Shown in pieces: positions 45,755 to 56,427 of a stretch of 64,000 nucleotides of DNA. The DNA comes from Tricholoma matsutake (taxonomy: Eukaryota; Basidiomycota; Agaricomycetes; Agaricales; Tricholomataceae), in contig AP026544.2 of the NCBI GenBank assembly GCA_026075535.2, forward strand, positions 1,984,001 to 2,048,000. The letters run 5' to 3'. The notes beneath the pieces are model-generated. The model worked only from the letters and a program-made list of their open reading frames with translations, was not told the origin of the DNA and did no database searches. Position 1 is the stretch's first letter. Every line of letters starts with the position of its first letter. Both the position numbers and the translations under genes were made by a program.

Positions 45755-47347
45755 TTATGCCTCGACTTCCAGGCGAGAAAATATTGTATCTGTCCACTCC
45801 ATGAAATTTTGGTAAGGCCAGAATTTCATCCCCTCATACACCATTCTCGCAATGCAACATGGAGCATTTGGATTACATTTGAAGAATTGGGCGATTGTGT
45901 TACGCGCTCGCTTACAATTCTCTTTGGGTTCCCATGAATTATTTTTGTCGGTATAGTTTTTCCACTTTATTAAAAACTCCAATTTGTTTTGTCGAAGACG
46001 TGAGTCTAGAATTTCTTCAACTATGTATTCTGGAGCACCTTCTACTATTATCGGAGGTTGTGGGGTGGTTTGTTGGCCAGGAACAGTGGGTGGGCAGTAA
46101 GGGCATAAGCAGGATATGTTAATCTCAGGATTGATCTTGAATGATCGGGGTAATTTTAGTACTACCGCATTAGGTGAGATCACTTTAGAGATCGTGTATG
46201 GGCCAACTTGATTCTCTGTAAGTTTCCTTGAAGGTCGGGGAATATTTAGGTCCTTGGTACTTAGCCATACCAAGTCACCAACTTTGTACTCTGGAGCATG
46301 CACTCGAGTACAATCCGCGTGTTGCATCATGTCATCACGTGCTTTCTTAAATGCCGCCTCTGCTTCCTCTTGTACCTTTTGCATCTTAGATACAAAATCT
46401 TCTACCAATTGTACTTTGACTTCCCTTCTGGGTTCTACTCCCATACAAGGATGATACCCATAATTTGTGAAGAAGGGTGACATATGCATAGCTGAATGGA
46501 ATTTATTATTGTGGGAAAATTCAACAATTGCCAGCCATTCAGGCCAGTCGGTCTGTCGGTAGTTGACAAACATACGTAGGTACTGCTCCAACTCCTGATT
46601 CATTCTCTCTGTCTGCCCATCAGTCTGCAGGTGATATGCTGTAGATAATTTGGTTTGAATTCCCAATATGTTGTTCAGCATAAATGCAGAAGCGAACTGG
46701 GGTCCACGATTGGAGATAATGGTATTGGGTAATCCATGAAATTGCCATACTTGATTTAGATAGAGGCATGCCAAGCCTAATGATGAGATTTCCCTAGTAG
46801 TAGGAATAATATGGACCTCCTTTGTGAAGCGGTCACATACTACAAATATTGCATCATACCCTTGAGCTTCAGGTAATCCTGTGATAAAATCCAGAGATAT
46901 ATCTCGCCATGGTGCTTTAGGTATCAGGTTCAGCATTAATTTTCCTGCAGGCTTCTCTGGAAATTTCTTCCCCCTCATGCATGTATCACATCCATCCACA
47001 TACCCCAACACATATTTAGAAATTCCAGGCCACCAATAATTTCTCATCACTAACTCCAACGTCTTCCATCTTCCTGGGTGTCCAGCTGTCGGTAAATTAT
47101 GATGTAACTGGACGATCTCCCTTCGCAAATCCTGATCCTTCGGCACATACACCTTTCCTTGGAATAGCACCAACCCTTGCTCCTCAACCCATTCATCTCC
47201 TCTAATATTACCCTTCTTGTCTTCCTTCATAGCTTTCACAGCTTCCACTACCTCATCGTCCATATCCGAACATTGTCTAATTTTAGACAACATTTCCACT
47301 TTGGAGCTATCTATTAATAGATGCCCTTGACGCATAGGCAAATGCAT
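45755..47347 (-). pseudogene. Element E integrase and chromodomain (530 open codons)
   Basis: The best-preserved integrase of the family. It has the HHCC finger (HHNLPTAGH ... CDTCMRG), SLDFITGLPEAQ, IISNRGPQF (the second catalytic Asp is Asn) and TERMNQELEQY, then GPYTISKVI and the chromodomain EYIVEEILDSRLRQNKLEFLIKWKNY. Two codons are missing before LNNILGIQ compared with B and D. The open frame is intact but the D to N change should inactivate it. Confidence 0.9.
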
Positions 47348-48113
47348 AAGTATTCTGGTTTAAGTAAGGTAACATTTTTATTGTCCTCCTCCACCCCCCT
47401 TTTGTGATCAATATGTCTGGACAATGCATCTGCCTTCCTCATTAAGCTTCCTGCCTTGTGGACCAAGTGAAAATTGAAATGTGATAGGAATAGCACCCAA
47501 TGCGCTTGCCTGCGGTTTAGCTTCTTAGCTGACATGAAGTATTGCAGATTTTGATGATCCATCCAGATCTCAATCTGATGCATGCATCCCTCCAAATAAT
47601 GTCTCCATGCCTCCAACACTCGTATTATCCCCAACATCTCTTTGTCATGCACATCATAATTTCTTTCCACATCATTCAACCCTCAGGACAAATATGCACA
47701 AGGATGCCATTTGTCATCTTCGCACAACATTGATAATACCACTCCAGTAGCAAAGTCAGATGCATCTGATTCCACTCGTAAGGGGCGCATGAAATCTACT
47801 GGGGCTAATATTGGTCCCTCCATGAACTTTCTCTTCAACTCCTCAAACACTGTCTGCTGCTGCTCTCCCCACCTCCACACTACTCCCTTTTGCATAAGGT
47901 TATGTAAGGGTGTGGCAATTTTAGAAAAATTATGCACAAAGTGATGATAATAATTTGCAAGTCCCAAGAAGGCTTGCACCTCCTTGACACATGTAGGCGT
48001 AGGCCAATCTGTGATCACCTGTACCTTGATCGGATGCATTTTGATTCTGTCAGGGCCGATCAATATTCCTAGGAACTCAATCTCGCTTGCCCCAAACACA
48101 CACTTCTCTGGTT
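47314..48113 (-). pseudogene. Element E RNase H and RT 3' part
   Basis: RNase H (47314-47679) and the RT C-terminal part (47683-48113: CVFGASEIEFLGILIGPD, VKEVQAFLGLANYY). The TGA at 47680-47682 is shared with B. The RT is cut at 48113 by element H and resumes at 55611. Confidence 0.88.
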
Positions 48114-48116
48114 CCA

Positions 48117-48780
48117 ATAGACGAGGGTATTTGTTGAGTTATCTCACGTGAGGCAGGGCAGGTTTGGAATAGGTTCAACGGCACCCCCGTCCAGCCCTCT
48201 GCCGACAACCTAGGTTCAACGGTGCCCCCGACAACCCAGAGGGCTAGACAGGGGTGCCCAAACTCAGATTGTATTCTCAAGGTACATCTCTAAAAGTATC
48301 TAGCAGAGGGAAGGAGGGAGATCAAAAATACATGATAGTGTTATGGATGGAAAAGACACTATGAGAGAGTGAGAGTCAGAGAGAATACTTATGAGCAAAA
48401 ACCCTTACCTAGGAGAGTGTGAGAGGCAGAGAGTATCTGAGACAAGAATAAACTCTGCGGCTCACTCTCTACTAGGAATGGGGGTGACACGTCATTCCAA
48501 GCGATGGATTAGGGGTTCAGCATGAACTTTTGAGCGCGCAGTGCTGTAGGAGGCTCAAGTGCGAGTCTCATGTGCACCTGGTGCAGAGGAAGTGTAAGTG
48601 TCGCCACAGCTTACCACTTGCTATTGGACTTGCATAAACGGGCTTTAAACTCGACCAGTAGATGAGGGTATTTGTTGAGTTATCTCACATGAGGCAAGGC
48701 ATGTTTGGAATAGGCTCAATGGTGCCCCCGACAACCCAGAGGGCTAGATGGGGGTGCCCAAACTCAGATTGAGGTACACC
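48117..48780 (-). repeat. Right-hand B1-A2-B2 repeat block of H
   Basis: B2 (48117-48319) and B1 (48658-48780) both begin GAYGAGGGTATTTGTTGAG. B2 holds an internal partial duplication of GGTTCAACGG..CCCCCG. A2 (48320-48654) matches A1 at 55277-55607. This order is diagnostic of Ngaro-type elements. Confidence 0.9.
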
Positions 48781-48982
48781 TAAAGGCTATAAAGAGTTGT
48801 CTGGGGGAAGGTACAAAGTTGACAGGTAGGAAGTTGTCCGGAAAAGGAAAAAAGAAATGAAGATGAGGGGTACGATGTGAGGAGCGTGATTACAAATCTG
48901 GGGGTTACCATGTATTCTGCCAGGCCCTGCCAGTGAGAAAGAAAACAGTTCAGAATGGGTTGGAAGGCTGGAGTGTCATTGC

Positions 48983-49957
48983 TCAAGCATGAAGCATTGC
49001 CTGTAGCAACACTGGGTGCTTATGAATGTAGATGTGCCATGCCTCTGATGCCCATCAACCTATTCCCTGAATGATGTGGGGGGCTACTCCATTCTCTGCT
49101 AAGGACGTTGCCCCCCCTGCTCTCATCGATTGTCTGCCTATGTCCTTCTTGAAAAAGAGGCGCAGATGGCGCATGAAAAAAGATCTTGTTGGAACCTTTC
49201 CATTCTCCTTCAGCCATAGCAGTGAGGACCAAGGACACAGGCAATCGCATGATTGCAAGTATGTACTGAAAAGTGCCATTGGGTTGCATGGGAAAGGGTT
49301 TGGCTGCAACATGATGATGTTTCCATCGAAGAACTTGTCAGCCTTGTGGCCAGGCAAGAAAAACTGAAAGAAATGCTCGTTGATGATGATGGAATTACGC
49401 TTTGACAGTTTTTGAGGATCTCTGAGGTTGTTATCATCTGGCCATGTCAGTTCACCTAGACGCATCAGAGCGAAGAATCCAGTACAAAGTTGGGTGCAAA
49501 ACAGAAGGTCATCATGAGAAGGGTTTTTGGAGTAGTTGATGCATACTAAGTTTAGGTCATCGATTGTCAGGGCTTGTTTCCTTGTAGTTGGCAATCCACG
49601 CAGGCGTTTGAAGCCTTGGAGTGTTCGATGCACCAGGTGGGATTTTCTGGCTTCCCTGATGTGTGGGAAGTACGGTTCCAATTGCTGACAGATACCTGAA
49701 AGGTATGTGTCCACAGAGTTGGGTTTGATGTGATGTGACATATAAATGGTGAAGAGGCTGAGGGTGTTGGCAGTGGGTTCGACAGGCATGTTGTGCATGC
49801 ATACCAATGTCAGGTAGGAGTTCAATGCCAAACCATAATTTTTCCAGGTACTAATATCAATCGCCTGCCCTAGAGTGATTGCTTGCTCATGCATCAGGTG
49901 CTCTTGCATCCACGACTCCTGTGTCGGTTGCCAGGCACGCACATGGGACACAATCAT
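48983..49957 (-). pseudogene. Element H tyrosine recombinase
   Basis: Phage-integrase-like enzyme that would insert the circular cDNA. N-terminal helical domain (WKNYGLALNSYLTLV), core with FFALMRLGELTW (first Arg) and GRQSMRAGGATSLAENGV (second Arg). TGA at 49055-49057 interrupts GIG-stop-WASEAWHIYIHKHPVLL, which carries the catalytic Tyr. The stop replaces a conserved Arg, so CGA to TGA is likely. The frame then runs to 48983. Confidence 0.88.
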
Positions 49958-50099
49958 TTTTAGCTGCCCCCAGTGTTGCTCATTGTGGGGGTTTAAATAG
50001 TGAGATTTGTAACTCGGGCACCAGTCTCAGTGCCTTTTCGAAGTTGTGCCAGGAGATTGCATCTGCTACTTCATTCTCCACTCCTGGGACATGCAGTAC

Positions 50100-51248
50100 T
50101 CATAAGTCGAGTTTGTTGCTGATGCTTGTGTCTATGCAAAAGAGTAGCAATGGGTTGAAGATGGCCTGACATTTCAGGGAGTTGAAAATGTCGACTGTGT
50201 TTATACTGTCTGTAAATAGGACAATTTTCGAGTGATTGATACCTCTCTGTTGCAGGTTGTCCACAGCGCTGGTTGTTGTGAGTGCTTCGTAGTAGAAGAT
50301 CGTCTTGTCAGTTTGGTACATGGGGACTCGTGAGTAAAACCCTTGTCGACAGCTAGGATACCAGAAAGCAGGTCCCTCCATGCAGGCGTTGCAGAAAATG
50401 ATTTCGTCTGCATCTTCAGGGTACCAACTGACTATAGATAGCAATCTGACTCCCAGAGAGTTATGGAGTAGCCTCACTGCCCATTGAAGATCTGACCAGA
50501 CCTCATTGTTCACCCAAATTTTCATTAGTGGTTGGTCCTTTCCTGCAATTTTGGGGTATAGGTTGTTCAGAGCTGGTCAAATCATTGGGAAGACATTGAA
50601 ACTCCAATTCATCCAACCCGCTAATCTCTGCCAGCATCGCAGAGTCCAAGAGGCCCCCTTCTTCTTTACCACTCGTGCTGTGAATGCTTCAAGCTCTGAC
50701 AGGAGGTCATCCAGGGCTTGCATGGGGAGTGAGAACGTCAGACTGTTAGCGTTAACTTTGATCCCAATGATTGTCAGTTTGCCTCCAGACAGCTGTTTAT
50801 GGGGTTCATGAGGGATTCCTAATTCGTCCCAAAGGGACAGAGGTTCGGCTTGGTTCCTCGGCATATACCTTTCATACTGGTGGTACCATACAACATTGTC
50901 TTCTTCGTCAATGCCAAAAGAGTCGTCCATGTACGTCCAGAGGTCAGCAATGAAGCATATGTTTTTGGTGATCCACGTCATGAGCCTGTTGAAGGAAATA
51001 TAAATCCTGGCCGATCCATGCCCACCAAAGCAATTATTCCTGTCAAGATCTTGTTTGCCGTCAATTGTGACCACTTGCTTGATTTGCCACAGTGGGTGCA
51101 TGGGCAGCAGCCTGTATGCCTCTGCCACATCTGACTTGTAGAGAACGAATGACTGTGCAGGTTTTGCTCGATGATGCGCAAGCAGGCCTTCTCCCAAGTG
51201 TCGCATGTTGTCTAGTGGAAAGCCCTTGACGTCTTCACACCTGATCAT
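50100..51248 (-). pseudogene. Element H reverse transcriptase and RNase H
   Basis: RT: LYKSDVAEAYRLLPMHP with the first catalytic Asp, CFGGHGSARI and the active site YMDDSFG near 50930. RNase H-like part (50100-50525): IIFCNACMEGPAFWYP, IFYYEALTTTSAVD and LFTDSINTVDIFNS. In the first strand a catalytic Asp appears to be Asn. Confidence 0.86.
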
Positions 51249-51275
51249 GGAGTTCGGAGAGTAAGGACCAGCACT

Positions 51276-51773
51276 TTAGTTGATCACCATTTGCGATTTC
51301 CCTGTGTGTGGGTTTGGGACCACATGGATAGGCGAAGCATGCATTCTGGGGAGGAGATCTTGACTGAAAGATCCAGAGAATCTCCCCTTTGAGCGCTTGT
51401 GATCCCTCTGTTTCCACAGGAAGTCAATTTCAACCCTTTCCATCGGCATTCCCAGAGACTCATCAATGATGTTTGGGCTGGTGTCATAACATGTGTTTGC
51501 CCAGGGCCAGAATCCTTCCTGGAGCCCTCTGCACACTGACTCTACAAAAGGACAATTCGGATGTGATTTGAGTAACTCTTCAAAACAATCGACATTGATT
51601 GGGGTGGCAACCTTGAAGAGGTGATGATTGTTCTTAATAGTGTTTGTGGCAGTAACATTGGCGAGTTCAATTGAGGGCACAGCTGGTAGGGATTTTGCAG
51701 TCTCAGTCCAGTCAGCGAGGCAAGGTGGTGCAGTCGTATTGCCAAAATTGGCGTCCTCTTCACTGCTCCACAA
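51276..51773 (-). pseudogene. Element H RT N-terminal part
   Basis: FVESVCRGLQEGFWPWA and RVEIDFLWKQRDHKRSKGRFSGSF, then HASPIHVVPNPHTGKSQMVIN, the template-grip region in DIRS-type RTs. Separated from 51248 by a TGA at about 51276, again of Arg type. Confidence 0.8.
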
Positions 51774-51813
51774 GTTGTATCATAGGTACTTCGGCTGCAT
51801 CCCGTACGCTACA

Positions 51814-51956
51814 TCAATTCGGCTGAGTGCAGTTACTTTGTCCATGTCCCGACTGTTTGCATTTGAGGCAGGTGTGTCGGTATCTGCATGAACTTGCTGT
51901 GCAGCGGCAACCTTCTGCTGTATTAAAATGCCTGCACACTTTGGTAGTGCATTCCC
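51814..51956 (-). pseudogene. Element H Gag C-terminus: CCCH plus CCHC fingers
   Basis: CRHFNTAEGCRCTASSCRYRHTCLKC and KQSGHGQSNC give a Cys-rich nucleic-acid binding end. It is separated from the rest of Gag by element I. With I and one TSD copy removed, the frame joins 53983 onward exactly. Confidence 0.8.
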
Positions 51957-52249
51957 TGGTGCGGTGTAAACTTTGCACTCCCCCCTGTATTCCTATTGGA
52001 GTCCTAGGAGTCCGAGTTTTCCAATAAGAGTGCAATCAGAATCCGATAGGAGTCCTACTAGTCCGACAATAGTCCTAGGAGTCTGATAGGAATCCGATTG
52101 GAATGTATCTTGATGACCATGTACTTTTATTTCCAAGAAATTCCTAGTAAATTCTGAGTTAAGTCCTATGCAATTCCAACAGGTAGTAGTCAGAATACCA
52201 CACCATTTCGGAAGACTTAACTTGATGAAAGTGCTTACAAAATAAATGG

Positions 52250-52335
52250 GCAGAGCAGGAATTGAACTCTAGACCTTGGGATATAAGTGACATGACTACC
52301 AAACAAGTGCTCAACCAGTTGAGCCACAGGAGCAC
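52250..52335 (-). other. tRNA-like segment, left arm of I
   Basis: A box TGGCTCAACTGG (52315-52326) and B box GTTCAATTC (52259-52267), minus strand. GCTCA/TGAGC can pair as a D arm. The T arm and acceptor do not pair well, so it is not a working tRNA gene. It could still be a pol III promoter or a SINE head. Confidence 0.55.
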
Positions 52336-53301
52336 TAATAAATATGTAATATGAAGTCCATTTAAAGCACTTAGGATTAGTTCACTTATTTTTAACCTCT
52401 CTCACAAGAGCTCGAAAAAAAATTGTTGAGCCCTCGTATCTTCGCGAGGGAGTAGATAACTAATATAGATTTAAAAAAAAACCCCCCTGCAAATGTGAGG
52501 GGGAGAATTAATTATACTATTTAATTATACTATTTTAAATTCTCCAAAAAAAACCCACCCCCCCATTTCGCAGGGGGGAGGGGGTGATGGTGCATCGCGT
52601 TGGCTGTCTCGTCAGCCCTGTCCCGTCATTTCCCCTCCCTCTCATCTCCATCGTGTCTCGCCTCCCTCACCTCGCCTCCCCCGTGGCTTCCCTCCCCTCC
52701 CCTGTCTCCCCTCCCTTGTCATTCCACCCACCATCCACCCCACAAGCAGTTGCTCGCGAGGCTGGTGGTGGGTGGTGCATCGTATGTTGGTGGTGGCATG
52801 GGGCGGGTGTCGCCATCGTCTCCCCTTCTGGTTGTTGTTGTTTGGTGCTGTTGTCATCCCTCCATGCCATTCCCGTGTTCTCGCACCCCATATACACCCT
52901 GCGAGCAGTCGCTCACAGTGGTGATGGGGGGTGCTGGATGTCATTGGTGTTGTGGGGGGTCCATGCACTCACGATCCACCCTATGAGCAGCAGCTCGTAG
53001 GTGTGGGGTGGGTGCATTGTCAGTTCGTCAGTGACATGGCACGAGGGGAGGGGTCGGGTGGTGCTTACCAGGCAGGTATCCCCCTTCTGGGGTCTCCTGG
53101 CATTGCTCCCCATGCTCCTGACCATGATCGATACCCTCACATCCTGTTTTGACGGGGAGGAGGGGGGTTGCCAGGGGCGTCGTTGGGTGTGGGTTTGGCT
53201 CATGTCAGTCCATTGTTACTCGTGTAGATTAGAACCTAGAAACAAGGCAAATGAATTAGTTAGTTTACAAAAGTAAAAAACGAATGAAAAAAAAAACTTA
53301 C

Positions 53302-53534
53302 TATGGCCCAAATGACGATTGCGTTGTTTGGGCATTGTTCAGCATCGAAACCAGTCATTTCCGGTCTTGGGGGCTCGTCTAGAGATGGGGGTGAAGTGGG
53401 AGTGGTGGGAGTTGCTGGGTTGAGGTGGTTGAGGTGGGGGGATGGAGGTGGCATGCTTGTCATCGTTGGTGGTGGTGGTGGGAGTTGATGAGCTGGCAGG
53501 TGTGATGATGCGGCTATGTGCTTTGTCATCACAC
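53302..53534 (-). other. Exon-like module in element I
   Basis: Lies between a short intron-like segment (53535-53571, GTAAGTGATCAT...GCAG, 37 bp) and a second intron (53236-53301, GTAAGTTTT...CTAAC...CTAG). Pro/Thr-rich, ending CPNNAIVIWA like the modules at 38.8 and 41.7 kb. Two EQLL/ERLL copies follow downstream at 52642-52968. Confidence 0.5.
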
Positions 53535-53580
53535 CTGCGGGAATGGTATGTAGTGTAGTATGATCACTTACCTGTAATGA

Positions 53581-53660
53581 GTGTTTAGCCTAATGGTATT
53601 GTTGTTGGTTTACACTTACATAATCTTCTGTAGTCAAGTGTTCAATTCTTGTCTGTGCAT
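53581..53660 (+). other. tRNA-like segment, right arm of I
   Basis: A box TAGCCTAATGG (53586-53596) and B box GTTCAATTC (53640-53648), plus strand, so both arms face outward. Spacing to the element end is similar on the two sides (roughly 290-390 bp). Confidence 0.5.
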
Positions 53661-53982
53661 TTAATTTTTCATACTATATTACTAAGCAAGGCTGCTTTCA
53701 TTCCTATCGGAATCCTATGTTGTCTGATGTCTTAGCATAACTTTGGACTAGTCCTATGTGATTTATATGATCAGAAATTCCTAGGAAATTCTGATAGTCC
53801 GATCGGACTCTGATCGGACTACATCGGACTGGACTAGGACTAAATGTGCCATTTCATGTCAATTTGGCTGGTGAAAATGACATCGGAATATGGTTGGATT
53901 CCAATCGGAGTCCAATCGGAATCATTGGAATCATCGGATTCCTATAGGAATATGGGGGGGAGTGTAAAGACCTTGGTGCGGT

Positions 53983-55248
53983 CCCCAACTGCAGATCAGG
54001 CTGCTGATCCTCCCTGGATTCCATCTGGAAGGAGATAGGCAGAGTACAAGAAAGTGAACCGGTCTCTGTCGGTGAGAAGGATTGATTGTCCACCCCCCAC
54101 CATCGCTCTGACTGCTTTGTCGAATGCAATAAGTTTGTGGTGTGCTCCAAGTTGCTTTGCAGAGAATTCAGATGGCATGTAATCTCCCCATTCCCGGAGT
54201 TCATCAATGCGGTGTGGGAATGCAAAATGTGGTGTAGGTTGCTGAATATGACGTCGAGATTAACTGCTTCTCCCTTGAAGATATGTTTCCACTCAGATTC
54301 AGGGAATCCTTGTGGGGCTGTGGACACCCGACGAATCTCTTGTTCCGAAAAATTGAGATCCTTCTGGAATATGGCGAGGGTCTCTCACATTTTTCTTTGG
54401 TTCTCATCGACCTCTCTGGCTTCTGCTGTGACCTCTGCGGAGTACCAAGGGAGTTGCAACTAGTAGACTCATTTCCTTTTGGTGGATTCCCCATCTCTCC
54501 TACCGGATGAAGTGTCGCTGTCAGAGCTCGACACGGATGAAAGGCTTTGCCGTCTGTTGTGGAGGAGCCCCTTGCAGACGTGTCATAGGATTCACTCTGC
54601 TTCTTCCTCTTGTGAGCTTCTTGGGCACGTACCCCCTTCATGCTCTCCCCGTGTGGTACTTTCTCCTCTTCCTCCTGGACGGTCTTGCCCATCTCCTGCT
54701 TCCAAACCTTGTTGCTCCATGTTTTTGCACTTTGAGGCAACAATGTCGACATACATGGTGTATTCTTCAAGAGTCGCTTGTCTGTCTGGCTCCTCGAGTC
54801 CTGCATCGTGTAGTGTCGAAAAGATTTGGTATAAGGTTTCCACCCACAATGAATTATTTTTTCTGAAACCCTCGATGAGTTTGTCCAGTTTTGACACTGT
54901 GTCAGCTCTGAAAGTATCGTTTGTGGGTCCTGGGTCCCCCACCCCTTGTGTCCATTCATGACCCTGTTCACAAGTGGATGGGCCTCTACCGGGTCACTGA
55001 GTCATTCCAACAGCGAAGGTTTTGAGCTGCTGAGCCATTCCAGTAGCGACTGCTCTTTCGGATGGTCCGAAGATGTTGTCTCTCCTAATTTCATTTTCTG
55101 AGGTGGTTCCAGTGTCGAGGGTCTGTGAGGATGGGTTGTTTGAGACACTTTCCCCAGTTGTAATACCTGCGACATTCCCAGTGATGGCTTGGTCCCCCAT
55201 TGGGGCGACATATTGTCCAAAATAGGAGGCATGTCCATCACCAGTCAT
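53983..55248 (-). pseudogene. Element H Gag, N-terminal and central part
   Basis: Starts near 55248 (MTGDGHASYFGQYV...). Ser/Thr-rich N-terminus, then a helical part (DTVSKLDKLIEGFRKNNSLW). The capsid-like part is at 53996-54178 (HHKLIAFDKAVRAMVGGGQS...PDGIQGGSAA). TGA codons at 53996-53998, near 54994 and others, plus frame changes near 54590 and 54200. It breaks off at element I. Confidence 0.75.
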
Positions 55249-55276
55249 GAGTAAAATGATGTTTATAATGAAAAGA

Positions 55277-55607
55277 GATCAAAAATACACGATAGTGTTA
55301 TGGAAAAGACACTATGAGAGAGTGAGAGTCAGAGAGAATACTGATGAGCAAAAACCCTTACCTAGGAGAGTGTGAGAGGCAGAGAGTATCTGAGACAAGA
55401 ATAAACTCTGCGGCTCACTCTCTACTAGGAATAGGGGTGACACATTGTTCCAAGTAATGGATTAGGGGTTCAGTGTGAACTTTCGAGCGCGTGGCACTGT
55501 AGGAGGCTCAAGTGCGAGTCTCATGTGCACGTGGTGCAGAGGAAGCGTAAGTGTCGCCACAGCTTACCGCTTGCTATTGGACTTGCGTAAACGGGCTTTA
55601 AACTCGA
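55277..55607 (-). repeat. Left-hand repeat A1 of H
   Basis: 331 bp, matching A2 (48320-48654). TGGATGGAAAAG in A2 is shortened to TGGAAAAG here; other differences are mostly C/T or G/A. Confidence 0.9.
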
Positions 55608-55610
55608 TCA

Positions 55611-56427
55611 AAAATAGATCATTCTCTGCCAACCTCCACAACACCTCCTGCACTATCGCCTCATGATTTTCTTCATCCTCCATAAATATCAGAATGTCGT
55701 CAATAAATATTATTACCATGCCCTTGTCAATTACATCCTTGAAAATGTCGTTCATCATATTTTGGAAGGTCGGGGGACTATTAGTCATTCCAAAAAACAT
55801 GACAAGCGGCTTGAATGATCCTCAATGCATGGCACATGCAGCCTTCCACTCATCTCCTTTCTTTATTTGTACATTGTTATATCCCCATCATAAATCCAAG
55901 TTTGTAAAGACTTTGGCTTTTCCCACCTTGTCAATTATTTCTGAAATTAACGGCAAGGGGTACACGTTCTTCACTGTCCACTCATTCAGGTACCTATAAT
56001 CTGTACACATCCTCTTTCTCCTATCTTTCTTTGGTACAAAAAATATTGATGATGTCTGCAGTGATTTCAAAGGTCGTATATAGCCTTTGCACAATTGTTT
56101 GTTTAGGAATGCATCCACTTCTTCTTGCTCCATCGGAGATAACAAATATACCTTCAACTTCTTGGGCACAAATCCTGGCTTCATCTCAATCACATGATCC
56201 TATGGCTTCTGCACTGGAAGCCACTTGGACTCCTTCTTCTGGAACACTGACAGATATTCATGATACACTTTTGGCACCAACTCCTCCACTGGCTTCTCCA
56301 CATTCACAACATTCTTGTCCCATGACTGTCCTCCACAAATTGCTCGAAAGGTTTGCCTCTGCTCTTCTTTCTCGATCATGATCGGAACTTCCCCATTTGG
56401 CATTTCCTCATCCTCCACTTCCTCCAT
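55611..56427 (-). pseudogene. Element E reverse transcriptase, 5' part
   Basis: VYHEYLSVFQKKESKWLPVQKP, FVPKKDRRKRMCTDYRYLN, a TGA after NLDL (shared with D; CGA in B), [18 protein letters not shown] and FIDDIL. The active site is intact here, unlike in B. Several TGA stops break it, then element H. Confidence 0.88.

Larger units (their letters stand above)
51966..53973. mobile_element. Element I: 2,008-bp inverted-repeat element with tRNA-like arms
   Basis: Flanked by TGGTGCGGT on both sides (51957-51965, 53974-53982), a perfect 9-bp duplication of the Mutator-like length. Ends resemble each other inverted: CTTTGCACTCCCCCCTGTAT and CTTTACACTCCCCCCCATAT. The outer 150-200 bp on both sides are packed with ATCGGAATCC/ATAGGAGTCC words. 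An A-box/B-box pair lies in each arm, facing outward. The centre carries modules shared with G1. No transposase. Confidence 0.85.
48117..55607 (-). mobile_element. Ngaro-like (DIRS-order) retroelement H
   Basis: A tyrosine-recombinase retroelement. Split direct repeats in element orientation: A1 55277-55607 at the 5' end; then at the 3' end B1 (about 48658-48780), A2 (48320-48654), B2 (48117-48319). The proteins, in order, are Gag, RT-RNase H and tyrosine recombinase. The trinucleotide CCA/TCA sits at the left edge (48114-48116), the A2/B1 joint (48655-48657) and the right edge (55608-55610). The uninterrupted target in B and D reads GTTTCAAAAA. There is no ordinary LTR or larger duplication. 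Confidence 0.9.

Noticed and set aside
49071..49367. Plus-strand frame opposite the tyrosine recombinase
   Set aside because: Antisense shadow of a real gene.
52250..53660. Functional tRNA genes in element I
   Set aside because: A and B boxes are good, but acceptor and T-arm pairing fail in both, so they are at most tRNA-derived.
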